Below are positions 18,671 to 28,023 of a stretch of 64,000 bases of DNA, piece after piece; position 1 is the first letter of the stretch; the number at the start of each line of letters is the position of its first letter. The translations under genes were made by a program, and so were the position numbers. The stretch is taken from positions 1-64,000 of the forward strand of contig NZ_NFVA01000010.1 in the NCBI RefSeq assembly GCF_002264395.1, in the 5' to 3' direction. Under the pieces are notes generated by a model. It saw only the letters and a program-made list of their open reading frames with translations. It had not been told where the DNA came from and did not search any database. The stretch comes from Paenibacillus sp. VTT E-133291 (GTDB taxonomy: Bacteria > Bacillota > Bacilli > Paenibacillales > Paenibacillaceae).

Positions 18671-20149
18671 TTAAGCTTTGGCAGAGAAGGAGTTCCCTTG
18701 ATTATCTTCTTCTTGCCCTGCGTTTGAAACCCAATCTTTCCATTCACCATTTAGCTCTGCGGCAAGAATGGCATCATTAGCTTCCTCACGACTTTCTTTG
18801 GAGCGTCTTCCCTGCTGGCCACTTCCAGAACCAGGTTGGCGTCCTTCTTGACCCCATTGTGAATTGAGGGGGGTATTATTTTGTGTGACTTCTAATTTTT
18901 CTACTTGGAGGCCTTGAGACTGCAATGCCGCTCGAAGCTGGTTCATTTGCTGTTCCAACATATCCTTAGCTCCGGAATGTTCAGTCATAAACTGTGCTAC
19001 GAGATGGCCGTTTTGCATAGTAATCTTAACATCTACTTGTCCGAGGTTTTCTGGAAAGAGTGATATCGTAGCCTCAGCTACTCCGCCTTTTTGCACAATC
19101 TCCAATTTACCTGTAATAAAACCGGTCATTTCCTGTGCAAACTGATGAACGGGTACAGGAGCTACTGGGACTTCAGCCTTCAATGGAGCCGTAATTCCTC
19201 CCCGAAGAGCTAGTTGACCAGCCGTTACAACCTCATGTTCTCCTTCTATGATAGTAGTTCCTGATGTGGAATCTTGAGTGGATTCTGCCTGCTTTGTTTC
19301 TCCAGTTGCACTGCTTTTAATCAATGGAGTGGTAAGCTCTGCTTCAGCATCTTGAACAGCTCCTGAGGTCACAGGCGAAGTTAGGACTGCTTCATTCTTA
19401 ATTGCAGCTGCTTCTCCAGCACGGTTACTAAGGTTTTGAATGGTCTTGTCCGGCGTACTGCCTTTGCTTTCAGTCACTATAGGTTGTTGTACAGATACAC
19501 CAGAATTTTCATTTGAGCCGGTGTTCTTTCCCTTCCCCTTAATAGTGTTAGCGGAGGACTGTTCTAGTATCGCTGTGAAATTATTTAACAGGCTTATCCC
19601 TTTACTAGCAGCCTCTTCGTTCCCACTGACAGCAGCTTCCTGAATCATAGTAACTAAACTTTGCAAATCATCTTGAACAGCAAACCGCAGCGTATCTGCA
19701 TGCTGAGCTAACGGTGACAAGCTTCCTGCCGACTCCATATCAGATGTAGCATCACTCTCGGTCACTTGACTTCCTGATAGAAGAGCTGATACCTGAAGAA
19801 GCCAAGCTTGCAAAGCTGCCAGCACAGCAGGATCGCTATTAATGCTTTCATCCAGGTTTTCAACATCAGCAGTTAGCTTCTCGATAAGATCAGAATTCTG
19901 CGTATCTTGTCCTCCTTGATCTTCTCCAGTCGTCTGCACTTCCTTTAAAAGACCTTGCAGTAAAGAGGTTAGATTTCCCAGAAGCGGATCAGTAGGTACC
20001 GATGTGGTGTTAGCTGTGTTTCCTCCCATAGTTTGCACTAATGTCTGAGAGAAAGGTACAGCAGATGCTGTTGTGCCAGTAGAAGTTGATGAGCTACCAC
20101 TTGCAGCAGCTGTATTTGCGTTCACAAGCGATTGAACCACTAAACTCAT
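18671..20149 (-). CDS. fliK: flagellar hook-length control protein FliK
   Basis: FliK measures hook length and triggers the FlhB specificity switch. A long low-complexity N-terminal part (Ser/Thr/Ala/Gln/Glu-rich, about 1-330) is followed by the conserved C-terminal hook-length domain (LFPENLGQVDVKITMQNGHL, then LEQQMNQLRAALQSQGLQVEKLEV). The start is placed at ATG 20147-20149, 11 nt after GGAGG; a GTG four codons upstream abuts the SD and is unlikely. About 492 aa. Confidence 0.92.
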   Translation of the reverse strand: MSLVVQSLVNANTAAASGSSSTSTGTTASAVPFSQTLVQTMGGNTANTTSVPTDPLLGNLTSLLQGLLKEVQTTGEDQGGQDTQNSDLIEKLTADVENLDESINSDPAVLAALQAWLLQVSALLSGSQVTESDATSDMESAGSLSPLAQHADTLRFAVQDDLQSLVTMIQEAAVSGNEEAASKGISLLNNFTAILEQSSANTIKGKGKNTGSNENSGVSVQQPIVTESKGSTPDKTIQNLSNRAGEAAAIKNEAVLTSPVTSGAVQDAEAELTTPLIKSSATGETKQAESTQDSTSGTTIIEGEHEVVTAGQLALRGGITAPLKAEVPVAPVPVHQFAQEMTGFITGKLEIVQKGGVAEATISLFPENLGQVDVKITMQNGHLVAQFMTEHSGAKDMLEQQMNQLRAALQSQGLQVEKLEVTQNNTPLNSQWGQEGRQPGSGSGQQGRRSKESREEANDAILAAELNGEWKDWVSNAGQEEDNQGNSFSAKA

Positions 20150-20174
20150 ATTATTTTTCACCTCCTTTCATTAT

Positions 20175-21116
20175 TTATTTAGCACCCATCAAACGGTTAA
20201 CAATCTTCGCGGTTTGCGCACTATCATTTTTAGTCATTTCGCCCAAAATTGATGAACGAACACTATCACTTACGGTATTCATAATCGTTACTACTTTATC
20301 AGGGCTAATCTTGTACATTTCCCCTAGTAGAGAAGCTGCATTGGCAGGCGTCATTGAACTAAAGGTTTGATTCAACTTTTCCTTATCCAGATTTGCACTA
20401 GTTTTAGTCGTTTGAGTAGCGCCAGCTTCTTTTTTCAATCTAGATTGAAGAGCAGCAATAGCCATATCACTCGAAGAGGTTGTTTCTTTCAACTTAATCG
20501 TGACATCTGCCGCTTTTTTAGGATCCATTTTTTCCAGAATCGCAGTTTTACTCGCTTTATTCATTACGCTGAATATCTGCACCATCTCTTCTGTAGTCAA
20601 ATTCTCCATAATCGGTGCAGCTTTGGAAGCCTTCATGCCCGCGTACAGCTTCGCCAGATCAGTAACCTGCTTCTGATAAGGGTCTTCTGTTGCCTCCGTG
20701 TTTACTTCAGCAGCTGCAGCGGCTTCCGTCTTCATTCCCTCAATTTGCGACTCTAGCGCCTGAACCTTGGTATCCTGGGCTGTTTTTTCATCGGAGATCT
20801 TCTTCAACTCATCTGCCTGCTGGGCAAGCTGAGCTTTGAGCTCCTTAATCGTTGAGTTTGAGCTCACTTCCTGTTTCTTGCTTTCTTCCTTCGGTTTAGA
20901 AGGATCTGTTGGCGGATCAGGAACCCATTTTTCCAGAATCGGAATTTTATTCGCAACTTCAAGCACGTTATTACGAATGTCCATATTAAAAAGCGTCAAC
21001 AGTACTCCAAGCAGTACTAGCGTGAAGATAATCGGTATCATTAGAAATAAGAACCGCTCAAATTTCCCCGCTGACCCTTCATTTTCAAGTTCCATGTCAT
21101 TATCAATATTAGCCAC
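20175..21116 (-). CDS. ylxF: MotE/YlxF-like protein with MgtE-type N domain
   Basis: The 313-residue protein has one membrane helix near residues 22-45, a coiled-coil segment (about 85-135), and a C-terminal alpha-helical repeat region resembling the cytoplasmic MgtE N domain (MKASKAAPIMENLTTEEMV, MNKASKTAILEKMDPKKAADV). Such proteins sit between fliJ and fliK in Bacillota and are called YlxF or MotE-like; a chaperone role for motility proteins has been proposed for MotE. GTG start at 21114-21116 with GGGAGG. Confidence 0.8.
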   Translation of the reverse strand: MANIDNDMELENEGSAGKFERFLFLMIPIIFTLVLLGVLLTLFNMDIRNNVLEVANKIPILEKWVPDPPTDPSKPKEESKKQEVSSNSTIKELKAQLAQQADELKKISDEKTAQDTKVQALESQIEGMKTEAAAAAEVNTEATEDPYQKQVTDLAKLYAGMKASKAAPIMENLTTEEMVQIFSVMNKASKTAILEKMDPKKAADVTIKLKETTSSSDMAIAALQSRLKKEAGATQTTKTSANLDKEKLNQTFSSMTPANAASLLGEMYKISPDKVVTIMNTVSDSVRSSILGEMTKNDSAQTAKIVNRLMGAK

Positions 21117-21134
21117 TAGCGGAAACCTCCCGGG

Positions 21135-21578
21135 TTAGAGGGATTTCATCGCGAAGCGGACGGTTGCCATCTCATCCAGTTCGTTTTGTTCCCGTAAACT
21201 CATACTTTGCTGAAACTGTGTCTCAGCCTTATCTTTTGCTTTCAACCATACTTTTTCGTCTAATACCTTTGTGCTTAACTGATCTTGCTTCTTCAAGACT
21301 TCCTGATGTGCACTTTTAATGTCCGTATGTTTACGAGCAATGCATATATCCAGGTATTCTACATATTCTTGCATTTCACGAATCTTCGCCATAGGTGCCT
21401 TTTGTTCTGCGGCATTTTGTAAAGATAACATAATAGCGCTCCGCTGAAAGGTGAGTTCATCCAGGCTTCTTTCTTGTGCCTGCAATTCTCCAAGCGCGCT
21501 TGAGAGCATCCATTCTGCCTGTGTCTTCTCATTGCCCTTCAAGTCAACGACTTTTTGAAAAGTATAATGAAATCTCAT
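21135..21578 (-). CDS. fliJ: flagellar export chaperone FliJ
   Basis: FliJ is the coiled-coil stalk of the export ATPase FliI and links it to FlhA. The 147-residue protein is almost entirely helical and charged, with heptad-like spacing and the typical start RFHYTFQKVVDLKGNEK. It lies directly downstream of fliI. ATG start. No anomalies. Confidence 0.92.
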   Translation of the reverse strand: MRFHYTFQKVVDLKGNEKTQAEWMLSSALGELQAQERSLDELTFQRSAIMLSLQNAAEQKAPMAKIREMQEYVEYLDICIARKHTDIKSAHQEVLKKQDQLSTKVLDEKVWLKAKDKAETQFQQSMSLREQNELDEMATVRFAMKSL

Positions 21579-21587
21579 GATACTGAA

Positions 21588-22901
21588 TCAACTCCTCGAG
21601 AAGTGTGAAATTAAAGACTGTTGAACTTCAGCCAGCGTAACTTTTTCATTCACTCTTTGTTTGGTGAATTCCCATATACTGTCTATATACTCCATCGACT
21701 CATCGATTTGAGCATTGGAGCCTCTCTGATACGCTCCGATATTAATTAAATCTTCTGAATCCTTGTACACGGCCATTAGTCGCTTAACATTCTCTGCTGC
21801 GGCGATCTGTTCTTCTGGCGCAATATCCTTCATTACACGACTAATACTGGAGAGCACATCTATTGCTGGAAAATGTCCTTTGTTCGCAATACTTCGGTTA
21901 AGGACGATATGTCCATCGAGTATCCCTCTCACTGCATCAGCGATCGGCTCATTCATATCATCACCATCAACCAATACAGTGTAAAAAGCTGTGATAGAGC
22001 CTGTAGGACCAGTTCCGGCACGTTCTAGTAGTTTAGGTAAGCTTGCAAAGACCGATGGTGTGTAACCTCTCATAGCTGGTGGTTCTCCGACTGCAAGTCC
22101 AACTTCACGTTGAGCCATAGCATAACGAGTCACCGAATCCATCATCAGCATCACATTAAGCCCACGATCCCGGAAATACTCAGCAATCGTAGTAGCAATA
22201 AGTGCTCCCTTAATTCGAATTAATGCAGGCTGATCAGATGTAGCGACAATAACGACTGACCTCTGCAAACCCTCAGGTCCTAAATCGCGTTCGATGAAAT
22301 CCAGTACTTCCCTGCCACGTTCCCCAATCAGAGCGATAACATTAACATCTGCTGATGTATTACGTGCAATCATTCCCATGAGCGTACTTTTGCCGACCCC
22401 TGAACCAGCGAAAATCCCCACCCGCTGACCTTTACCAATGGTTAGCAAACCATCTATCGCTCTTACACCGATGCTAATAGGTTCTTGCACTCGTGGTCTG
22501 TTGAGTGGGTTGGACGGAATGTTAAAGGTCGAACTATGTGGCATTCGAGCTGGGATCAGGGAACCATCAAGCGGTTGACCTAAACCATCCAGTACCTTAC
22601 CCAGCAATTCTGAACCCACCTGAACACTAAGCGGCTTGCCTGTTCCCACTACATCACAACCAGGTCCAATTGCCTGCAGTTCTCCAAGTGGCATTAATAG
22701 CACATTGTTGTCACGGAAACCAACGACTTCAGCTTGCAGCGGCTTATTTCCTTTAGAAGGATAGATATAGCACACATCACCAATGCTAGCATCAGGTCCT
22801 TCCGATTCAACCATAAGACCGATAACCTGCGTCACTTTCCCATTGATCCTCACCGGATCGAGATTACGAAGTTGCTCCTTATAACGGTTACTATCAAGCA
22901 T
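21588..22901 (-). CDS. fliI: flagellum-specific export ATPase FliI
   Basis: FliI is the F1-beta-like ATPase energising substrate entry to the flagellar export gate. Motifs: Walker A GSGVGKSTLMG, the ATPase signature PSVFASLPKLLERAG, and a Walker B VMLMMDSVTR. The start chosen is ATG 22899-22901, overlapping the fliH end by 8 nt with GGGGAAG upstream; this gives about 437 aa, matching B. subtilis FliI. The open frame extends 30 codons further into fliH, but that part has no family match. Confidence 0.95.
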   Translation of the reverse strand: MLDSNRYKEQLRNLDPVRINGKVTQVIGLMVESEGPDASIGDVCYIYPSKGNKPLQAEVVGFRDNNVLLMPLGELQAIGPGCDVVGTGKPLSVQVGSELLGKVLDGLGQPLDGSLIPARMPHSSTFNIPSNPLNRPRVQEPISIGVRAIDGLLTIGKGQRVGIFAGSGVGKSTLMGMIARNTSADVNVIALIGERGREVLDFIERDLGPEGLQRSVVIVATSDQPALIRIKGALIATTIAEYFRDRGLNVMLMMDSVTRYAMAQREVGLAVGEPPAMRGYTPSVFASLPKLLERAGTGPTGSITAFYTVLVDGDDMNEPIADAVRGILDGHIVLNRSIANKGHFPAIDVLSSISRVMKDIAPEEQIAAAENVKRLMAVYKDSEDLINIGAYQRGSNAQIDESMEYIDSIWEFTKQRVNEKVTLAEVQQSLISHFSRS

Positions 22902-23742
22902 CTTCTTCCCCATTTCTCTGCTCATCGGTGTCCAGCGCGATTCTAACCAGCTCTTTCTTGATTTCTGCAAGCTGAGTATCAATTCGGGCATCTATGCTGC
23001 CAAAGGAGGAGCGGATTACACAACCTTGATCTTTCACAGTCGAGTCAGGCAAGATCTGTAGTTCAGCCTGCGAGTCAACCGCTAATGACAATTCTTCCCT
23101 TGCTGCGTTTACGAAAGCGAACTGCGCAGGTGATACACACAGTGAGATCAGCCCCTGCTCACGTTTACGAGCTAGATTCTTTCGAATCAAATCCATTGCA
23201 AACTGCGGCTCAACCGTTAACTGCCTATCCACAATTTTCTCCGCAATATCACAGCTTAGCTCAACCAAGAAAGGTTCAGCTTCCTGAATAATGACATCCC
23301 TTGCCTTATAGGCTTCAGTTAAAACAGCACGCGCTTCGTCCATCATCGCAGCAATTTTGAGCTTCATCTCTTGCTCAGCTTGAGAAACACCTTCTTGATA
23401 CCCTAGCTGATAAGCCTCCGCTTTGACGGCCTCTACCAGATGTTCATCCTGCTCACGCCGCTCTTTCCACCACTCTTCTGCCTCCGCTTTTGAGGATTCA
23501 ACAATCTGTTCCGCTTCAAGAGAGGCATTCCGAACTTGCTCTTCAGCAAATTCTTGGGCATCTTTAAGCATTTGCTTGCGTGCGACTTCAGCCTCTTCAC
23601 GAGCGGGATCATGATAGTGAGTCTCGCTTACAGTCTCCTCTAGAACGGGCTCCTCAGTTAGGCCCGCATAGTGCCGGGCCTGCTCCAATCTTTTCAGTAC
23701 ATCAACTGGAACATACTGAGAATGCTTAATCAGCTTAGACAA
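22894..23742 (-). CDS. fliH: flagellar export regulator FliH
   Basis: FliH binds and restrains FliI and tethers it to the C ring. The protein has a charged, Glu-rich coiled-coil first half and a C-terminal V-type ATPase E-subunit-like domain (VELSCDIAEKIVDRQL). The preferred start is TTG at 23740-23742, 9 nt after GGAGGAG and overlapping the fliG end by 8 nt; it yields SKLIKHSQYV, which fits FliH N-termini. The open frame reaches a GTG at 23763. About 282 aa. Confidence 0.92.
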   Translation of the reverse strand: MSKLIKHSQYVPVDVLKRLEQARHYAGLTEEPVLEETVSETHYHDPAREEAEVARKQMLKDAQEFAEEQVRNASLEAEQIVESSKAEAEEWWKERREQDEHLVEAVKAEAYQLGYQEGVSQAEQEMKLKIAAMMDEARAVLTEAYKARDVIIQEAEPFLVELSCDIAEKIVDRQLTVEPQFAMDLIRKNLARKREQGLISLCVSPAQFAFVNAAREELSLAVDSQAELQILPDSTVKDQGCVIRSSFGSIDARIDTQLAEIKKELVRIALDTDEQRNGEEDA

Positions 23743-24751
23743 TGATGTCATCTCCTCCGCCACGAGCGATGATAATTTCTCCAGACTCTTCGAGTCTGCG
23801 GATCGTACCTACAATACGCGTTTGCGCTTCTTCTACATCACGCAACCGCACAGGACCCATGTACTCCATTTCTTCTCGGAAGGTCTCTGCCATACGTTTG
23901 GACATATTCCGGAAAATAACATCTCGTACTTCTTCGCTTGCAACCTTAAGGGCAAGCTGCAGATCCGCATTATCAATATCACGAATAATACGCTGAATCG
24001 AACGATTATCCACATTGACAATATCCTCGAATACGAACATCCGCTTCTTGATTTCCTCGGCGAGCTCTGGATCTTGAATTTCAAGAGAATCCAGAATTGT
24101 GCGCTCTGTCCCACGGTCAACCCCATTCAGGATTTGTACAATTGATTCGATACCGCCAGCATTTGTATAATCCTGAGTTACTGTAGCAGAAAGCTTCTGC
24201 TCCAGCACTCGTTCAATTTGTGTAATGACCTCCGGAGAGGTGCTGTCCATTACAGCAATTCTTCTAGCCACCTCCGCCTGCTTCTCTTGAGGTAACGAAG
24301 AGAGAATAGCTGCGGCTTGTTCAAATTGTAGATAAGACAATACAAGTGCGATAGTCTGGACATTCTCATTCTGAATAAAGTTCAAAATCTGGTTTGGATC
24401 AGCCTTGCGTGCAAAATCGAAAGGTCTTACCTGCAAAGTCGCAGTCAGACGGTTAATGACCTCCATTGCTTTTGCGGAACCAAGTGCTTTCTCCAGAATC
24501 TCTTTGGCGTAGTTAATACCGCCTTGTGATATATATTCCTGGGCGAGGCATATCTGATGGAACTCAGACATGATCGACTCTTTTTCACTGCTGTCCACTT
24601 TACGGACATTGGCAATTTCAAGAGTTAATTGTTCAATCTCCTCGTCTCTTAAATGTTTGAATATTTGCGCCGATACCTCGGGCCCTAGTGTGATAAGCAG
24701 GATCGCGGCCTTTTGACGGCCACTAAGCCCCTGCTGACTAGCCTTTGCCAT
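23735..24751 (-). CDS. fliG: flagellar motor switch protein FliG
   Basis: FliG couples the MS ring to the C ring and interacts with stators to generate torque. The N domain begins LSGRQKAAILLITLGPEVSAQIF. The middle EHPQT-type position reads NENVQTIALVLSYL, so the usual EHPQ motif is altered to ENVQ. The C-terminal torque domain has the charged helix FEDIVNVDNRSIQRIIRDID. Start at ATG 24749-24751 with AGAGGTG gives 338 aa, as expected; 35 upstream in-frame codons overlap fliF and are not FliG-like. Confidence 0.95.
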   Translation of the reverse strand: MAKASQQGLSGRQKAAILLITLGPEVSAQIFKHLRDEEIEQLTLEIANVRKVDSSEKESIMSEFHQICLAQEYISQGGINYAKEILEKALGSAKAMEVINRLTATLQVRPFDFARKADPNQILNFIQNENVQTIALVLSYLQFEQAAAILSSLPQEKQAEVARRIAVMDSTSPEVITQIERVLEQKLSATVTQDYTNAGGIESIVQILNGVDRGTERTILDSLEIQDPELAEEIKKRMFVFEDIVNVDNRSIQRIIRDIDNADLQLALKVASEEVRDVIFRNMSKRMAETFREEMEYMGPVRLRDVEEAQTRIVGTIRRLEESGEIIIARGGGDDIIV

Positions 24752-24755
24752 TAGT

Positions 24756-26342
24756 TCACCTCTGTTCGTCTGCAAGCCATGTACGCAGCAAATTAACGAA
24801 TTCGTCTGGCTTTTTCTTAGCCAAACTTTCCAATTGCTTACGAACTTGACTGTCATTCGTCACACTTTCCAAATTAATAGATGGAAATTCGGTAGGAACC
24901 TGTAATGGAATGTCTTCATCTTCCTCTTCCACAGTCTTCTTACGACTCCGATAGATTAGATATCCTCCACCTGCTCCAACCAGCAATGCAGCTGCTCCGA
25001 TAGCCCATAACATCCATGTGGCAAGACCACCTGGTGTTGTGTTAGCAGCGGTTCCGCCAAATTGTTGAGAATATACCGAAACCTTTTTGGTTAAATCAGC
25101 GTCTGTATATGTAGTACCTGAATCTGCGAGCGAAGCACGAACAATATTTACCAAAATGTTTTGAATTGCTGCTGATGTAGCAGCGTCCAAAGTATTTTGT
25201 CCTGTAGGTGGTTCAACTGCAACATTTATGGTTAAATCTTTAACAGTAAAGGGACTTGCGATAACATCCTTTGTAATTCGGTTTACTTCATAGTTCCTCG
25301 TTTCAGAAGATTCTTCCGAAGTTGAAGTATCCGTACCGGCTTGTGAGGGATAGCCCGCTACATCTTGTGAACCAGTGCCTGCCACTCCGCCAGTTGTATT
25401 CCCTTGACCCGAATACGAATTACTAATGATTTGTGAACTGATCTCAATCCCCTTCATGTTCTCTGTATCCACAGGGGTTACGAGATTCTCCTTCCGGTTT
25501 TCCTTGTCAAAGTTCAGCTTCGAAAATACAAGAACATCAACTTTATCCGGACCCGTAAGAGTGCTAAGGAATTGTTTCACATCTTTCTTTACTTCTTCTT
25601 CGAATTTTTTCTGAAGAGCGAAGTTCTCTTCGACTTGGCTGGAAACTCCTGCTTGTCCACCTTTGGCCGTAGGCATTAACTCGACTTCATTATTAGCAAT
25701 CGTAATGTTATCGATTGGTAGATTTGGAACAGCCGTCTTTACAAGGTTGAAGTACCCATCGATATTATCTTGACTGGGTCTAAATCCCGGATTAAATGAA
25801 AGCACAACGGATGCAGATGCTTGCTCTTGGTCAGCCTGGGAAGCAAAAACTGTTTCTTTAGGCAGATTAATCAGCACTTTAGCATCCTTAATTCCTTGCA
25901 TACGTCTCATTAACTGTTCTACTTCACCGTTTAATGCATTATTATACTTCACATTAAACTCACTATCTGTCGTCCCTATCATTGACGAATTTTCATTAAA
26001 GACCTTATAACCGATAGAGCCCCCCTGAACAATCCCCTGAGAACCGATATCCACCTTTATTCGAGCCGCTTCTGTGCTTGGCACCGAGATGCTCTTTCCA
26101 TCTTGGCTTAATCGGTATGAAACACCCGCTGTATCCAAGTAGTTCATTACTCCAGCTGAATCTGTGCTGTCCAAATCTTGAAACGCTACTTCATATTCTG
26201 TCTTTGAAAGTTGCATGGTTAATACTACGATTATTATTAGAATGATAAACAATGTTGAAAAAAATAAAATCTTCTGTTTACCACTAAATCTGTTCCAATA
26301 AAGGGTCACCTTCTCCCGATATTGGGCAAATCTTTCATTCAC
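24756..26342 (-). CDS. fliF: flagellar MS-ring protein FliF
   Basis: FliF forms the membrane-embedded MS ring, the first structure of the basal body. Two membrane helices (about 24-45 and 445-467) bracket the periplasmic-side ring-building domains; the N-terminal YscJ-like part is evident (LINLPKETVFASQ). The cytoplasmic C-terminal tail, about 60 residues, ends with the FliG-binding segment (LESLAKKKPDEFVNLLRTWLAD). 528 aa; start GTG at 26340-26342. Confidence 0.95.
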   Translation of the reverse strand: MNERFAQYREKVTLYWNRFSGKQKILFFSTLFIILIIIVVLTMQLSKTEYEVAFQDLDSTDSAGVMNYLDTAGVSYRLSQDGKSISVPSTEAARIKVDIGSQGIVQGGSIGYKVFNENSSMIGTTDSEFNVKYNNALNGEVEQLMRRMQGIKDAKVLINLPKETVFASQADQEQASASVVLSFNPGFRPSQDNIDGYFNLVKTAVPNLPIDNITIANNEVELMPTAKGGQAGVSSQVEENFALQKKFEEEVKKDVKQFLSTLTGPDKVDVLVFSKLNFDKENRKENLVTPVDTENMKGIEISSQIISNSYSGQGNTTGGVAGTGSQDVAGYPSQAGTDTSTSEESSETRNYEVNRITKDVIASPFTVKDLTINVAVEPPTGQNTLDAATSAAIQNILVNIVRASLADSGTTYTDADLTKKVSVYSQQFGGTAANTTPGGLATWMLWAIGAAALLVGAGGGYLIYRSRKKTVEEEDEDIPLQVPTEFPSINLESVTNDSQVRKQLESLAKKKPDEFVNLLRTWLADEQR

Positions 26343-26377
26343 AGTGTCACCCCATCCGGAACTAAGCTAGGAATTAA

Positions 26378-26689
26378 TTAAATTTGAGTTCTCATAATTT
26401 CTTGATAGGCTTCTATCACTTTGTTCCGGACTTGTGTAGTCAACTGCAAACTCAGTAAAGCCTGTTGGGAAGAAATCATCACTTCGTCTATATTCACTTC
26501 TCCCAATACAAATTTATTACTCATATCCTTTGCTTGTTGTTCCTGATCTGCTACTTTAGTGAGTGCATTCTCAAGATAAGAACCAAAGCTCTCCATGGCA
26601 TTAGCAGGAGTGGATGAAACTTCGGTAGATGTTGGTTTCATGGCAAGCTGCTGTACAGCTTGAACCCCATTAGTGATATTCTGTATCAA
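26378..26689 (-). CDS. fliE: flagellar hook-basal body protein FliE
   Basis: FliE joins the MS ring to the rod. The C-terminal half is diagnostic (GEVNIDEVMISSQQALLSLQLTTQVRNKVIEAYQEIM). The start is placed at TTG 26687-26689 because AGGAGGG lies exactly 6 nt upstream and the resulting 103 aa matches the usual size (106 in B. subtilis). The open frame continues 21 codons upstream, but that start has no good ribosome site. Confidence 0.92.
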   Translation of the reverse strand: MIQNITNGVQAVQQLAMKPTSTEVSSTPANAMESFGSYLENALTKVADQEQQAKDMSNKFVLGEVNIDEVMISSQQALLSLQLTTQVRNKVIEAYQEIMRTQI

Positions 26690-26781
26690 CTGTTTCCCTC
26701 CTAAAAGTTTTGTAAGCATATGCTTCCTAGATTCACTTCGTACAAAACTCACTTCGGAAGCGTTCTATCTGTTAATTACGT

Positions 26782-27231
26782 TTAGCGCCCAATTTCGAGT
26801 GCTTTACTTACCATAGCTTTAGATGCATTCAGCATCGTGACATTGGCTTCATAAGAACGTGATGCAGATAACATATCTACCATTTCTTTGGTAATATCTA
26901 CGTTTGGCATATAGACATAACCTTCGGCATCCGCATCAGGATGGCTTGGGTTGTACACTGGCTTTAACGGTGAAGTATCTTCTATAATGGACTGCACCTT
27001 TACACCTTCATTACTACTACCATTTAATTTCGAATTTAGTATATTCGAGAACTTATTGCTTTCGGTAGCTTCCATAACAACAAGCTTTCGACGGTATGGA
27101 ACGGCTTTGCCATCAACCACCGATGCTCTTGTAGTTTCCGCATTGGCCACGTTGGAGGAAATCACGTCCATCCGCAATCGTTGAGCTGTTAATGCTGATG
27201 CACTTATCCCAAAACTACTCCCAAAGTTCAT
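26782..27231 (-). CDS. flgC: flagellar proximal rod protein FlgC
   Basis: FlgC is a proximal rod subunit exported to build the drive shaft. It carries the axial-protein N-terminal motif (FGISASALTAQRLRMDVISSNVANAETTR) and the C-terminal VDMLSASRSYEANVTMLNASKAM motif. Length 149 aa. ATG with GGAGG at good spacing, 6 nt after the flgB stop. Confidence 0.95.
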   Translation of the reverse strand: MNFGSSFGISASALTAQRLRMDVISSNVANAETTRASVVDGKAVPYRRKLVVMEATESNKFSNILNSKLNGSSNEGVKVQSIIEDTSPLKPVYNPSHPDADAEGYVYMPNVDITKEMVDMLSASRSYEANVTMLNASKAMVSKALEIGR

Positions 27232-27237
27232 GCAATC

Positions 27238-27645
27238 TTATCCTCCTTGAATTACAGCTCGCATCATCGAAATTTGACTGTTGATCTGCTCGACATAAGA
27301 ACTATACCTGAGTTGGTTCTCAGCACTTAACGCCATTTCTCGTTCTACATCCACATTGTTGTCGTTATTATTCATCGAGGTAGTTTCATCCGTACTAACG
27401 ACAGCTGCTGGTACAATTCTGTTGGTACCAAATTGAAAATGTCGGGAGTCCGTTACCTTCGCGTTAAGTGTAGGTTTTATTCCACTTTCTTGTTGCTGAA
27501 GGAAACTTTCGAATGAAACATCAGAACGTTTGAAATTTGGCGTATCTTCGTTAGCCACATTATTTGCTAGAACATTTTGTCGTTTGTAGGCAGCATCAAT
27601 GCCTCCCTGCAATCGTTGAAAACTGACACTATTCAGCAATCCCAA
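27238..27645 (-). CDS. flgB: flagellar proximal rod protein FlgB
   Basis: FlgB is the proximal rod subunit and first gene of the fla/che cluster. The N-terminal axial motif (QRLQGGIDAAYKRQNVLANNVANEDTPNFKR) and the C-terminal ENQLRYSSYVEQINSQISMMRAVIQGG-like end are clear. The start is TTG at 27643-27645, 7 nt after AAGGAGG, giving 135 aa; the open frame upstream to 27816 has no FlgB similarity. Confidence 0.93.
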   Translation of the reverse strand: MGLLNSVSFQRLQGGIDAAYKRQNVLANNVANEDTPNFKRSDVSFESFLQQQESGIKPTLNAKVTDSRHFQFGTNRIVPAAVVSTDETTSMNNNDNNVDVEREMALSAENQLRYSSYVEQINSQISMMRAVIQGG

Positions 27646-28023
27646 GATAATTCCTCCTTTCAAAGCTATCATAATGAAATGAATTCCACAACTTTCCTTA
27701 AAAAACCTGCTTGTTTTCGACAAATAAAGTATAAAAGTCCTCAATTTATCGATTTCTACGTCGAACCTTGTCGCAAAGTATAACTTATTAGTATTTTCAC
27801 ATACATTGATTTTCATTTAATTTGTATATTATTACAATAAGAAATAAGCCCTATCTTTTTAAAAAAGACAGGGCTTTAAGCACTTTATTGCTATTTTATT
27901 CCTTTTTTAACTCAAAATTATCTTTTTAATTGCATTTTTTTACATTTTTTCACCTATTAATGACACTGAATTGTAATTTTCTAATTCAATATGCCCAAAT
28001 TCAAAAGAATATAATTTGTCGCA
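27646..28023 (-). promoter_or_regulatory. intergenic region upstream of the fla/che operon
   Basis: This 378-nt, very AT-rich gap separates hslU from flgB and must hold the main fla/che promoter, because a terminator (27846-27876) insulates it from hslU. On the minus strand two TATACT boxes (27777-27782 and 27728-27733) are possible -10 elements, but neither has a convincing -35. No clear sigma-D type promoter was seen. In B. subtilis codY occupies this place; no codY-like frame exists here. Confidence 0.45.
27846..27876 (-). terminator. terminator after hslU
   Basis: On the minus strand an AAGCCCTGTC.../...GATAGGGCTT stem with A/T-rich inner pairs and a following T-rich tract (TTATTTCTTATT) forms a standard intrinsic terminator about 150 nt after the hslU stop. 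It would separate the housekeeping operon from the flagellar operon. Confidence 0.8.
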
